This document shows, piece after piece, positions 25,165 through 33,186 of a stretch of DNA of 64,000 nucleotides. Position numbers and translations under genes: made by a program. The notes under the pieces are model-generated. The model worked only from the letters and a program-made list of their open reading frames with translations. It ran no database searches and had not been told where the DNA came from. Source of the stretch: Akkermansiaceae bacterium (lineage in GTDB: Bacteria > Verrucomicrobiota > Verrucomicrobiia > Verrucomicrobiales > Akkermansiaceae); NCBI GenBank assembly GCA_015062005.1, contig SUVL01000011.1, positions 16,208 through 80,207 on the forward strand, in the 5' to 3' direction. Numbering within the stretch: position 1 is the stretch's first letter; every line of letters begins with the position of its first letter.

Positions 25165-25180
25165 TGTGATAGATGTCACA
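25165..25180. promoter_or_regulatory. CRP/FNR-family-like palindrome upstream of GH16
   Basis: TGTGA (25165-25169), six bases (tagatg), TCACA (25176-25180), extended by one more pair (G at 25164, C at 25181). This is an exact match to the E. coli CRP half-sites. It is centred about 66 bp upstream of the predicted GH16 start point, a distance compatible with an activator. The rest of the 301-bp gap between corA and GH16 is AT-rich and holds no other gene that I can see. Confidence 0.5.
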
Positions 25181-25203
25181 CATACAACAATTACCAAGTT
25201 AGG

Positions 25204-25232
25204 TTGCAGCGCTGGCCAGAAAGGGATATACA
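25204..25232 (+). promoter_or_regulatory. GH16 gene promoter
   Basis: TTGCAG at 25204-25209, a 17-bp spacer and TATACA at 25227-25232. The start point would be near 25239, with a leader of about 20 nt to the ATG at 25260. A CRP-like palindrome lies upstream. Confidence 0.5.
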
Positions 25233-25259
25233 GGCTATGGTAACAGCACCGTACCCACC

Positions 25260-26186
25260 ATGAAAACAACTCACACACTTACTCTGGCACTGGCAGCCTC
25301 TCTTCTGGTTTCTCCCTCTTCCCTGGCTGATGACTACACCGGCTGGCAGGACAAGAACCCGGACTGGGGACTCGTATTCAGTGACGATTTCGACGGCAAC
25401 GTTCTCGACACTGATAAATGGAACAAGATAGACTACGTCACCTGGGGCGTTTCTGACTGGCGCAAGTACCAATCCCGGGATGACGAACTTGTCACCATGA
25501 ATGGCGATGGCACCGTTTCCCTCTGGGGCAAATACGGAGATTACACCAGCCAGAGCGACCCGACGGGTCAGAATGACACCTACGCCTGCGGCGGCATTTT
25601 CACGAATAAGACCTTCACTTTCCAATATGGATATGTGGAAGTTCGGGCCAGGCTCGACTGCGCCAAAGGAGCATGGCCAGCCATCTGGATGATGCCTACG
25701 GCAGGGCCGTGGCCGCAGACGGGCGAAATCGACATCATGGAGCATCTCAATTACGAAGGCATCGTCCACCAGACACTGCATTACAACAACGCCAATGGAG
25801 GCAAGACAACGGCCGGCACCGTTAATGCCAGCGGCGGCAGCAGCGCATACTTCACCTCTGTCGAGGATAAGGCAGATTTCCACACCTATGGTGTGGAGTG
25901 GACACCGGATGCCGTCACTTTCTTTATGGATGGCAACGCCACGATGACCAGGCTTACTGAAGCCAATAACCCGAACTGGCCATTCAACATGGAGGATAAT
26001 CCCTATTATCTCCTGCTGGACATGCAGCTTGGCGGCAGCTGGGTGGGAGATATTGGTGATATCGGCGATGGCGTGGCCATGACAGTTGACTACGTCCATG
26101 TCTATTCCTACATTCCGGAACCAGCCACCGCAACCCTGGGTCTTGGGGCGCTTGTGCTGCTGGCCGCACGCCGCAAACGGCACTAA
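25260..26186 (+). CDS. GH16 endo-glycanase with PEP-CTERM sorting tail
   Basis: A secreted 308-aa glycoside hydrolase. It has a signal peptide (MKTTHTLTLALAASLLVSPSSLA, cleavage near 23), then the GH16 jelly-roll with FSDDFDGNVLDTDKW, GYVEVRARLDCAKGAWPAIWMMP and the catalytic EIDIME at 156-161 (nucleophile E156, acid/base E161 by family knowledge). The C-terminus YIPEPATATLGLGALVLLAARRKR is a classical PEP-CTERM tail: PEP motif, hydrophobic helix, Arg cluster, implying sorting by an exosortase. GH16 enzymes of related gut Verrucomicrobiota are endo-acting on mucin O-glycans. Laminarin or other beta-glucans are also possible. It has its own promoter and a strong terminator. Confidence 0.93.
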   Translation: MKTTHTLTLALAASLLVSPSSLADDYTGWQDKNPDWGLVFSDDFDGNVLDTDKWNKIDYVTWGVSDWRKYQSRDDELVTMNGDGTVSLWGKYGDYTSQSDPTGQNDTYACGGIFTNKTFTFQYGYVEVRARLDCAKGAWPAIWMMPTAGPWPQTGEIDIMEHLNYEGIVHQTLHYNNANGGKTTAGTVNASGGSSAYFTSVEDKADFHTYGVEWTPDAVTFFMDGNATMTRLTEANNPNWPFNMEDNPYYLLLDMQLGGSWVGDIGDIGDGVAMTVDYVHVYSYIPEPATATLGLGALVLLAARRKRH

Positions 26187-26210
26187 ACCGAGGGTATGTC
26201 CCTCATGTTA

Positions 26211-26246
26211 GAGGAGTTGGCGGACTTATCGCCAACTCCTCTTTTT
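26211..26246 (+). terminator. Rho-independent terminator after GH16
   Basis: A perfect 12-bp stem (GAGGAGTTGGCG at 26211-26222 with its complement at 26230-26241), a 7-nt loop and then five T. Confidence 0.92.
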
Positions 26247-26269
26247 CAATTTAACGCTTCTCTCACCTG

Positions 26270-26644
26270 TCAGGCCAATAATACAATTCCCCAACCGAGC
26301 AAAATACCCATCACCGAGTAAAAGATGAGCGAAAGCAGGCCCACCAGCCAGGTGCGAGGCCAGCTGAGCATCTGCATGACGCGCGACACCGCCATCGAGC
26401 AGAGCAGTATTCCGGCCAGCTGAAAGGAAATATTCATCGCCATACCTGTCAGTAACTGCTCTGCGGCAAAGCTGGTGAGCATGGAAAGCACAGAGGCAAG
26501 CACCAGGGTAAGCAGGCCGCCCAGCATGGCTTCTTTCGGCCGCCGTAGATTATCTGCCAGATAAAGAGCGCCAGAAAACGCCACCCAGCTCAGGATGCAG
26601 TACAGCATCACCACCCATATTTCTTGTATACCGGAAGGAATCAT
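26270..26644 (-). CDS. Membrane protein, unknown function
   Basis: A 124-aa protein with four hydrophobic helices (about residues 8-28, 40-60, 68-90 and 98-122), starting at the ATG at 26644. Longer in-frame extensions would overlap the upstream secreted protein gene and look non-coding. It is the last gene of a minus-strand group (CBM9-like, ybaK, secreted protein, membrane protein). No family is recognised. Confidence 0.65.
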   Translation of the reverse strand: MIPSGIQEIWVVMLYCILSWVAFSGALYLADNLRRPKEAMLGGLLTLVLASVLSMLTSFAAEQLLTGMAMNISFQLAGILLCSMAVSRVMQMLSWPRTWLVGLLSLIFYSVMGILLGWGIVLLA

Positions 26645-26691
26645 AGCAAGGGGATGATGCTCCGGTGCCCTCCCTCGTTCGGAGATTGTTA

Positions 26692-27126
26692 TCAGCGCTT
26701 CAGCCGGCGCACACTCAGTCCGTGCGCTGTATCCCGGAAGATTTCGAGCGTGGTTCCCTGGCGGACCGTGGTGATTATAACGGCGAATGAAGCATCCAGG
26801 CTCACGCTGATGCGCTTCGAACGCGGCATGAGAAACTCCTTGATTGCCGCTTCGGGCGTGTCCGGTTCGCTGGGTGAGGTGAGCACCTGTACCAGGGATT
26901 CCACCGTAGGCTCCATTCCCGCCTGTAGCAGCAACCGCTGCAACGATTCCGCAACACATTCCAATACAGCTTCGTTGCGGCCTCTCTGTCCCAGCAGCTC
27001 TGTTTCCAACGCCCACATCTGCTCATTCGGCAGGGTATCACGCTGTAGCACCGGTAGGGAATCCGCAGCGTTGCCCCGAAGCACCGTCACCAGAATGAGC
27101 AGGAAAGTGAGTAGATAGCATTTCAT
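26692..27126 (-). CDS. Secreted protein, unknown function
   Basis: A 144-aa protein with a signal peptide (MKCYLLTFLLILVTVLRGNA, cleavage near 20). The mature part is helical to about residue 95 (NEAVLECVAESLQRLLLQ) and then strand-like (ISVSLDASFAVIITTVRQGTTLEIF). It sits between ybaK, 23 nt upstream, and a small membrane protein, 47 nt downstream. No family is recognised. Confidence 0.6.
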   Translation of the reverse strand: MKCYLLTFLLILVTVLRGNAADSLPVLQRDTLPNEQMWALETELLGQRGRNEAVLECVAESLQRLLLQAGMEPTVESLVQVLTSPSEPDTPEAAIKEFLMPRSKRISVSLDASFAVIITTVRQGTTLEIFRDTAHGLSVRRLKR

Positions 27127-27149
27127 CTGACGAGATAATGGGAACGAGT

Positions 27150-27647
27150 CTAGTTATGAATCAAATCCGTGGTCACATCAGCCAGCTGAAAACGCACCAT
27201 GCGGGCAAGGTCAGCCAACGCCACCTGGACCTGAAGGCCGATGCGGCCTCCGGAGAAGATGAGGGAATCGAACCGGGAGGCGCTCGCATCAATTGTGGTG
27301 CGGAACGGCTTTTTCATACCGATGGGGGAGCATCCTCCGTGTACATAGCCTGTAAGCGGCAGCAAGTCTTTCTGCTTAAGCATTTCGAGTGATTTCTCGC
27401 CCACGGCTTTGGCGGCCTTCTTGAGTTCCAGTCCCGCACCCACCGGAATCACAAACACATAATGTGCTCCGCTGCGGCCGGTTGTCACCAGAGTCTTGAA
27501 TACTTGTGCAGGGTTCTGCCCCAGCAGCTCTGCTACCTCCAGACCCGAGATAGCTCCTTCCGATTCGTAGGTGAAATGCTGATACGGAACCTTCTTCTGC
27601 TCCAGCAGCCGCATCACATTTGTCTTGACTGATGTAGGCGCGGGCAT
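27150..27647 (-). CDS. ybaK: Cys-tRNA(Pro)/Cys-tRNA(Cys) deacylase
   Basis: A 165-aa trans-editing protein of the YbaK/EbsC group, which hydrolyses mischarged aminoacyl-tRNA. Diagnostic segments are PYQHFTYESEGAISGLEVAELLG, the FKTLVTTG strand and GYVHGGCSPIGMKKPFRT. The domain fills the whole protein. Its ATG lies 1 nt after the stop of the CBM9-like gene, indicating coupling. Confidence 0.94.
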   Translation of the reverse strand: MPAPTSVKTNVMRLLEQKKVPYQHFTYESEGAISGLEVAELLGQNPAQVFKTLVTTGRSGAHYVFVIPVGAGLELKKAAKAVGEKSLEMLKQKDLLPLTGYVHGGCSPIGMKKPFRTTIDASASRFDSLIFSGGRIGLQVQVALADLARMVRFQLADVTTDLIHN

Positions 27648-27648
27648 C

Positions 27649-28218
27649 TTATTGAACCTTGGCTATGGCCCAGCTCCAGGGACGGTGAAAATCCGGCTCA
27701 CCGCTCTGGTCATCAGAAGTGGTGCAGAAGTGGTAATCCGGGCTGTTGAGAATACAGGTGGCGGCCAGTCGGCAATGGCGGATATTGATTCCCAGGGATT
27801 CCAGCCAGCTCAGGGGCAGACGGGCAGAACACCCCCAGCCTGCGGGCGTTACGCTGCCGGTGGTTTCCACTCCTTCCGGCACGCCTGCCCCAGCCAGAGG
27901 CTGGCGCGGGCCGCAGAATGCACATGCCCACCAGGCGCCATTCGGGCAGAGGTTGAACTCGATGTAGTTCTTGCCCTCTGCATCCGCCACAAAGAACTCT
28001 GCCGTGTCGTACATCCAGAGTTCTTCCTTGAATTTACCGGGAACGGCCTCCGGATGAATTGATACCGCTGCCGCCTGCGCTGCCCGGAATACCAGGCTCT
28101 CCCCCTCCAGGGTAAAGCTGTATTCCACCGGGGAGTTCACGGGCTGTCCGTTCCACTCGTGAGTAAGCTGCTGTATAACTGGGGCCTCCGTGCTGATGAT
28201 GTTCTGCATGCACTGCAT
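27649..28218 (-). CDS. CBM9-like carbohydrate-binding domain protein
   Basis: A 189-aa (or slightly shorter) protein with no signal peptide. EELWMYDTAEFFVADAEGKNYIEFNLCPNGAWWACAFC has the features of family 9-type carbohydrate-binding or DOMON-like modules, in which an edge strand with a D/E-x-x-E/Y pattern precedes YIEFNL. HPEAVPG and WLESLGI fit the same fold. These modules usually sit on exported enzymes, so a free cytoplasmic copy is unusual. An internal ATG a few codons downstream (MQNIIST) is an alternative start. It heads the ybaK group and is divergent from nrdA. Confidence 0.7.
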   Translation of the reverse strand: MQCMQNIISTEAPVIQQLTHEWNGQPVNSPVEYSFTLEGESLVFRAAQAAAVSIHPEAVPGKFKEELWMYDTAEFFVADAEGKNYIEFNLCPNGAWWACAFCGPRQPLAGAGVPEGVETTGSVTPAGWGCSARLPLSWLESLGINIRHCRLAATCILNSPDYHFCTTSDDQSGEPDFHRPWSWAIAKVQ

Positions 28219-28344
28219 CTTACCAGATTTCGCCCCCGTTTACAAGCAAGCAAAGAACCCGCTCGTTAAATATTTATAACCCATTCTATGGCAACGCTCG
28301 GTAAATACTTGTAAAAATAATTCTACTTTTTCCCACCATTTTAC

Positions 28345-28372
28345 TTGACTTTTCAAGATAAGGCGGTAAACT
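28345..28372 (+). promoter_or_regulatory. nrdAB promoter
   Basis: TTGACT at 28345-28350, a 16-bp spacer and TAAACT at 28367-28372. The leader to the ATG at 28403 is about 24 nt. The same TAAACT -10 box appears before the ZIP and NhaC genes. I see no convincing NrdR box pair upstream. Confidence 0.6.
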
Positions 28373-28402
28373 GGCGACACGCATACAAGATGTAGTGGAG
28401 CC

Positions 28403-30928
28403 ATGAAGATACGGAAAAGAAACGGAGCAGCCGAGGAATACCGTCGGGAAAAGATAGCGCGAGTCATACAACTGGCGTTTGAAAGTGTGGGAATGGAAGG
28501 AAGCAATGCCGAGGTCACAAGGCTGTCGGCCGACGTTGAAGAGAAGCTTCTGGCCCGCAACGAGGAACTGATACCGGTGGAAAGCATCCAGGACCAGGTG
28601 GAGGCCGGGCTGATGGTGGCAGGCCACTACGAAGCAGCGAAAAGCTTCATTCTCTACCGCAACGAACGCAGCCGAGCCCGCTCGGCCCGTGAGCAGCTGC
28701 TGGCACTGTTTGAACAGCGCAGCGAACTGGAACTTACCCTGCGCGATATCCAGCGCGAGTATCCGGAAGAAGAATACGCCCTGCCCCAGCTGACCGCCCG
28801 ATTCCGCAGCTTCAGCAAAGCCGGGCAGAGCCAGGAAACCGCGCTCTCCAGTCTTATCAAGGCGGCGGCAGAGCTTACCACGCGGGACGCCCCGAACTGG
28901 GAAATGATAGCCGCGCGTTTCTGGCTGCTGCGCTTCCGAGCACGACTGGCGCAGCACGAGGCGGAGGCGGGCATCACCAGTCTGCATGATAAGCTCACGC
29001 ACCTGACCAAGGAAGGGGTGTATGGCACCTACATCCTGGCGCACTACAGCAAGGCTGAAATAGAGGAATGCGAAAGCTACCTGCGCCCTGAGCGGGACAA
29101 TCTCTTCAACTACTCCGGGCTGGAGCTGCTGCATGGTCGTTACCTCATCCGCACGCACGCCGGGGCTGTGCTGGAGAGTCCGCAGGAAATGTTCCTGGGC
29201 ATTGCCCTGCACCTGGCTATGCAGGAGCAACGCGAACGCCTGCAGTGGGTGAAGCGCTTCTACGACATGCTCAGCACGCTGAAGGTGACCATGGCCACGC
29301 CCACCCTGGCGAATGCCCGCAAACCCTTCCACCAGCTTTCCTCCTGCTTCATCGATACCGTGCCGGACAGTCTGGAAGGCATCTACCGCAGCATTGATAA
29401 CTTTGCCCAGGTGAGCAAGTACGGCGGCGGCATGGGTCTCTATTTCGGCAAGGTACGCGCCAGCGGCAGCGCCATCCGCGGCTTTCCCGGAGCGGCGGGC
29501 GGGGTCATCCGCTGGATTCGCCTGGCCAACGACACCGCCGTGGCGGTGGACCAGCTGGGCGTGCGCCAGGGTGCCGTGGCGGTGTATCTGGATGCCTGGC
29601 ACCGCGACCTGCCGGAGTTCCTGGCCCTGCGCACCAACAATGGCGATGACCGGCTGAAAGCGCACGATGTATTCCCCGCAGTGTGCTACCCGGACTATTT
29701 CTGGCAGCAGGCGCGCGACAACATCGGCGGCGACTGGTACCTCATGTGCCCGCACGAAATCCGCACTGTGAAAGGCTACGCCCTGGAGGACAGCTACGGC
29801 GAGGAATGGGAGGAGCGCTACCACAGCTGCGTGGCCGATTCCCGCATCCACAAGCGCGTGGTGCCTATTAAGGATATCATCCGTCTCATTCTGAAGAGCG
29901 CCGTGGAAACCGGCACCCCCTTCGCCTTCAACCGCGACCTCGTGAACCGCGCCAACCCAAACAAGCACCGCGGCATCATCTACTGCAGCAACCTCTGCAC
30001 CGAAATCGCGCAGAATATGAGCGCCATCGAATCCATCAGCCAGGAGGTGAAGGATGTGAATGGCGAAACGGTGGTGGTCACCACCACGAAACCCGGCGAT
30101 TTCGTGGTCTGCAACCTGGCAAGTCTCTCACTGGGCCACATCGATGTGAACAACCCGCAGGAGGTGGCAGAAATCACCCGCAGCGCCGTGCGTGCGCTGG
30201 ACAACGTGATTGACCTGAACTTCTACCCCCTGCCCTATGCGGAAATCACGAACCGGGAGAACCGCCCCATCGGCCTGGGGGTGAGCGGCTACCACCACAT
30301 GCTGGCCAAACAGGGGCTGCACTGGGAAACGCAGGAGCACCTGGACTTTGCCGACAAGCTCTTTGAGCAGATTAACCACGCCGCCATCTCAGCCAGCTGC
30401 GAGACCGCCCGCGAAAAGGGAGCCTACGCCGCCTTCGCGGGCAGCGAGTGGCAGAGCGGCGCCTATTTCGACCGCCGCGGCTACACCGCCCCGCACTGGC
30501 AGGAACTGCGCCATCGTGTGGCCACCCACGGCCTGCGCAATGCCTGGCTGCTTGCCGTGGCTCCCACCAGCAGCACCAGCATCATCGCCGGCACCACCGC
30601 CGGGGTGGACCCGGTCATGAAACTCTTCTTCCTGGAGGAAAAGAAGAGCGGGCTCATGCCCCGCGTGGCGCCGGACCTCACCCTCCGGACCCTCTGGCTC
30701 TACAAGAGCGCCCACCACATCGACCAGACGTGGTCCGTGCGTGCGGCCGGGGTGCGCCAGCGCCACATCGACCAGGCGCAGAGCATGAACCTCTACATTA
30801 CCCATGAATACACCCTCCGCCAGATACTCAACCTCTATATCCTCGCCTGGGAGTGCGGGGTGAAAACCATCTATTACATCCGATCCAAAAGCTTAGAAGT
30901 AGAAGAATGTGAATTATGTGCCAGCTGA
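28403..30928 (+). CDS. nrdA: Class Ia ribonucleotide reductase, large subunit
   Basis: Reduces ribonucleotides to deoxyribonucleotides aerobically. The 841-aa alpha subunit has an N-terminal ATP-cone (IRKRNGAAEEYRREKIARVIQLAF, residues about 2-90), then the catalytic barrel: KPFHQLSSCFIDTVPDSLEG with the first active-site Cys, KYGGGMGLYFGKVRASGS, NLCTEIAQN with the central C-x-E, and VVCNLASLSLGHIDV with the second redox Cys. GTTAGVDPV and the Tyr-rich NLYITHEYTLRQILNLYI are near the end. The C-terminal tail has the redox pair in EECELCAS. The last 13 nt overlap nrdB. Confidence 0.97.
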   Translation: MKIRKRNGAAEEYRREKIARVIQLAFESVGMEGSNAEVTRLSADVEEKLLARNEELIPVESIQDQVEAGLMVAGHYEAAKSFILYRNERSRARSAREQLLALFEQRSELELTLRDIQREYPEEEYALPQLTARFRSFSKAGQSQETALSSLIKAAAELTTRDAPNWEMIAARFWLLRFRARLAQHEAEAGITSLHDKLTHLTKEGVYGTYILAHYSKAEIEECESYLRPERDNLFNYSGLELLHGRYLIRTHAGAVLESPQEMFLGIALHLAMQEQRERLQWVKRFYDMLSTLKVTMATPTLANARKPFHQLSSCFIDTVPDSLEGIYRSIDNFAQVSKYGGGMGLYFGKVRASGSAIRGFPGAAGGVIRWIRLANDTAVAVDQLGVRQGAVAVYLDAWHRDLPEFLALRTNNGDDRLKAHDVFPAVCYPDYFWQQARDNIGGDWYLMCPHEIRTVKGYALEDSYGEEWEERYHSCVADSRIHKRVVPIKDIIRLILKSAVETGTPFAFNRDLVNRANPNKHRGIIYCSNLCTEIAQNMSAIESISQEVKDVNGETVVVTTTKPGDFVVCNLASLSLGHIDVNNPQEVAEITRSAVRALDNVIDLNFYPLPYAEITNRENRPIGLGVSGYHHMLAKQGLHWETQEHLDFADKLFEQINHAAISASCETAREKGAYAAFAGSEWQSGAYFDRRGYTAPHWQELRHRVATHGLRNAWLLAVAPTSSTSIIAGTTAGVDPVMKLFFLEEKKSGLMPRVAPDLTLRTLWLYKSAHHIDQTWSVRAAGVRQRHIDQAQSMNLYITHEYTLRQILNLYILAWECGVKTIYYIRSKSLEVEECELCAS

Positions 30929-31959
30929 ACCGCAGACCACTCTTTAACCCGCAGGGCGACTCCGACACCGCCGCCCGCCGCATCATCAACGGCAACACCA
31001 CCAACCTCAACGATTTCAACAATATGAAATACGCCTGGGTGAGCGGGTGGTACCGCCAGGCGATGAATAATTTCTGGATTCCCGAGGAAATCAACCTCGC
31101 GGCCGATGTGAAGGACTATCCGCGCCTGAGCCCCGCTGAGCGCCGTGCCTTCGATAAAATCCTCTCCTTCCTCGTCTTCCTGGACAGCATCCAGACCGCC
31201 AACCTCCCCTCCGTGGGCGAATTCATCACCGCCAATGAGGTGAACCTCTGCCTCTGCATCCAGGCCTTCCAGGAAGCCGTGCACAGCCAGAGCTACAGCT
31301 ACATGCTCGATACCATCTGCGAGCCCCAGCAGCGGCAGGAGGTGCTCTACCAGTGGAGGAACGATGAGCACCTGCTGCGCCGCAATACCTTTATCGGCAA
31401 TCTCTACAACGAGTTCCAGCAGAACCGCACGCCGGAAAACTTTGCCCGCACCCTGGTGGCCAACTTCATTCTGGAAGGCGTGTACTTCTACAGCGGCTTC
31501 ATGTTCTTCTACAACCTGGGCCGCAACCATAAAATGCCCGGCAGTGCGCAGGAAATCCGCTACATCAACCGCGATGAAAGCACCCACCTCTGGCTCTTCC
31601 GCAACATCATCCGCGAGCTCCAGCGCGAGGAACCCCAGCTCTTCACCCCGGAAAAGGTGGATGAGTACCGCAGCATGATTCGTGAAGGCGCCGAGCAGGA
31701 AATTGCCTGGGGCTGCTACGTCATCGGCGATGACATCCCCGGGCTCACCACCGGCATGGTGCGCGACTACATCCGCTACCTGGCCAACCGCCGCTGCATG
31801 GACCTTGGCTTCGCCCCGGTTTACGAAGGCTACGAGACTGAGCCCCCTGCCTGCGCCTGGGTCAGCCAGTTCAGCAACGCCAACCTCATCAAGACCGACT
31901 TCTTCGAGGCTCGCTCCACCGCCTATGCCAAGAGCACTTCGCTGGTGGATGATCTCTGA
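30916..31959 (+). CDS. nrdB: Class Ia ribonucleotide reductase, small subunit
   Basis: The radical-generating beta subunit, 347 aa. Metal-ligand and radical residues are visible: LVFLDSIQTANLP, EVNLCLCIQAFQEAVHSQSYSYML, in which E-x-x-H-x-x-x-Y carries the tyrosyl radical position, then FILEGVYFYSGFMFFYNLGR and RDESTHLWLFRNII with the late Glu and His ligands. The presence of the Tyr supports class Ia rather than a Tyr-free subclass. The start overlaps the last codons of nrdA by 13 nt, in the segment that encodes the C-terminal CELC tail. It converges on nrdG across a repeat element. Confidence 0.96.
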   Translation: MCQLNRRPLFNPQGDSDTAARRIINGNTTNLNDFNNMKYAWVSGWYRQAMNNFWIPEEINLAADVKDYPRLSPAERRAFDKILSFLVFLDSIQTANLPSVGEFITANEVNLCLCIQAFQEAVHSQSYSYMLDTICEPQQRQEVLYQWRNDEHLLRRNTFIGNLYNEFQQNRTPENFARTLVANFILEGVYFYSGFMFFYNLGRNHKMPGSAQEIRYINRDESTHLWLFRNIIRELQREEPQLFTPEKVDEYRSMIREGAEQEIAWGCYVIGDDIPGLTTGMVRDYIRYLANRRCMDLGFAPVYEGYETEPPACAWVSQFSNANLIKTDFFEARSTAYAKSTSLVDDL

Positions 31960-31981
31960 GGCCAGAGATTATCCACCCATT

Positions 31982-32204
31982 CCCAATTTGGATACCTCTA
32001 AAAATTCAAATTAATCAACAAATTGGAATTTATAAGTACAATGTACAAAGGACAAAGTACAATTTGAAAGTTCCCTGCGGCTTTGCCGCAGCCGTTTAAA
32101 ATGGCGAGCCTAAGGCGAGCGGAACTCCTAAATTGTCCTTTGTAATTTGTCCTTTGTACATCCCGACAGATTCTCATTTGGTGAGTTTTCAGAGCTTCCC
32201 GATT
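31982..32204. repeat. Dispersed palindromic element, copy B
   Basis: The most complete copy. Its core at 32036-32172 matches copy A at 2112-2248 with about one difference. The left end (31982-32031) has ACCTCTAAAAATTC and AACAAATTGGAATTT. The right end (32167-32204) has the reverse complement in a diverged form (ATTCTCATTTGGTGAG then TTTTCAGAG). It fills the convergent gap between nrdB and nrdG and reaches the nrdG stop codon. The hairpins could serve as a two-way terminator. Confidence 0.88.
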
Positions 32205-32905
32205 TACCGGTATCTTTCCTCCGGGAAGTTGCGGTAGCCTATTTTCAACGGGCTCATGTCGTCCAGCAGGCGGCGGTCATAGCGCCGGCGGGGCGGTTCC
32301 AGCTTGCCGAGGGTCTTGCCCTTGTCCGGCTCAAAGAAGAACTGAAGATAGTAGTTACCCTTGTACCCCAGGGCATGGGTATCACGAATCATGCGGAGGA
32401 TATCCGCTTCATCCAGGAGATCGGGGTGTACCGTGGTGCGGACTTCGTGTTCCACCCCGAAAAGAATCAGGGTCTTGAGCGTTTCCTGGTATCGCTCAAA
32501 GAGCAGCCTTCCGCCGGGGAGGCGCCAGCTGCGGTTGGAGGGCATCTTGTTATCCAGCGCCACGTAGTTGATGAGGTCTTCCTCCAGCAGGGCGCGGATA
32601 ACGTGGGGATTACTGCCGTTCGTATCTACCTTGATGAGGTAGCCGAGTTTCTTGATCTCACGGCAGACTTCAGCAATATCGGGGTTGAGGGTGGACTCTC
32701 CTCCGGAAAGCACTACGGCATCTAAGAAGCCGGCGCGCTCCCGGAGGAAAGCCATCTCATCCTGCCCGCCGCCATGACTCAGAACAAGTTCCGGATTATA
32801 GCAGTAGGGGCATCGCAGATTACACCCGGTGTACCAGAAGATACAGGCCGCTTTTTTCGGGTAATCCAGAAAGGTAAGCGGGGTGATATCTGCGGGGTGA
32901 CGCAT
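32204..32905 (-). CDS. nrdG: Anaerobic ribonucleotide reductase activating enzyme
   Basis: A radical SAM activase of 233 aa that generates the glycyl radical on the class III reductase. The iron-sulfur motif is CNLRCPYC at residues about 28-35, inside FWYTGCNLRCPYCYNPELVLS. VVLSGGESTLNPDIAEVCREI is the SAM-binding GGE motif. The N-terminus (ITPLTFLDYPKKAACIFW) is typical of the NrdG2 type. It is third in the run nrdD, glycyl-radical domain gene, nrdG. Confidence 0.94.
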   Translation of the reverse strand: MRHPADITPLTFLDYPKKAACIFWYTGCNLRCPYCYNPELVLSHGGGQDEMAFLRERAGFLDAVVLSGGESTLNPDIAEVCREIKKLGYLIKVDTNGSNPHVIRALLEEDLINYVALDNKMPSNRSWRLPGGRLLFERYQETLKTLILFGVEHEVRTTVHPDLLDEADILRMIRDTHALGYKGNYYLQFFFEPDKGKTLGKLEPPRRRYDRRLLDDMSPLKIGYRNFPEERYR

Positions 32906-32929
32906 AACCTGAGGGTTCGCAAAAGCGAG

Positions 32930-33142
32930 TTACTTGAGGATGGCGTCGCAGCCACAGCCGCAGGGCTCTTCGAAGTGAGCGCGCTCCTCGAACTCACCCT
33001 GCTTACCGGCGTTGAAGGTCTCCACCGGGCGGTGGTAACCCATCACGCGGGTGTACACGGTGCACTTGGTGCGCTCCTCGGCGTGCTCAGCCAGCAGCTG
33101 CTCGTCGGTCTTGTATACGGGTTTTACTTCCTGATCGCTCAT
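32930..33142 (-). CDS. Stand-alone glycyl-radical domain of the class III ribonucleotide reductase
   Basis: A 70-aa protein whose centre, ERTKCTVYTRVMGYHRPV followed by ETFNAGKQGEFEER, is the C-terminal glycyl-radical segment normally fused to NrdD. Gly35 in RVMGY is the expected radical site. The end, CGCGCDAILK, adds a cysteine cluster. The neighbouring nrdD lacks this segment, so the two genes together make up one complete enzyme. I prefer the ATG at 33142. An ATG at 33187 overlaps the nrdD stop as TGATG and would add 15 residues of unremarkable sequence, but that overlap type recurs in this genome, so it may be the real start. Confidence 0.85.
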   Translation of the reverse strand: MSDQEVKPVYKTDEQLLAEHAEERTKCTVYTRVMGYHRPVETFNAGKQGEFEERAHFEEPCGCGCDAILK

Positions 33143-33186
33143 GGTCGTTGTTTCTATTGGTTGGTTCGGGTTAAATCCTATCTGCA

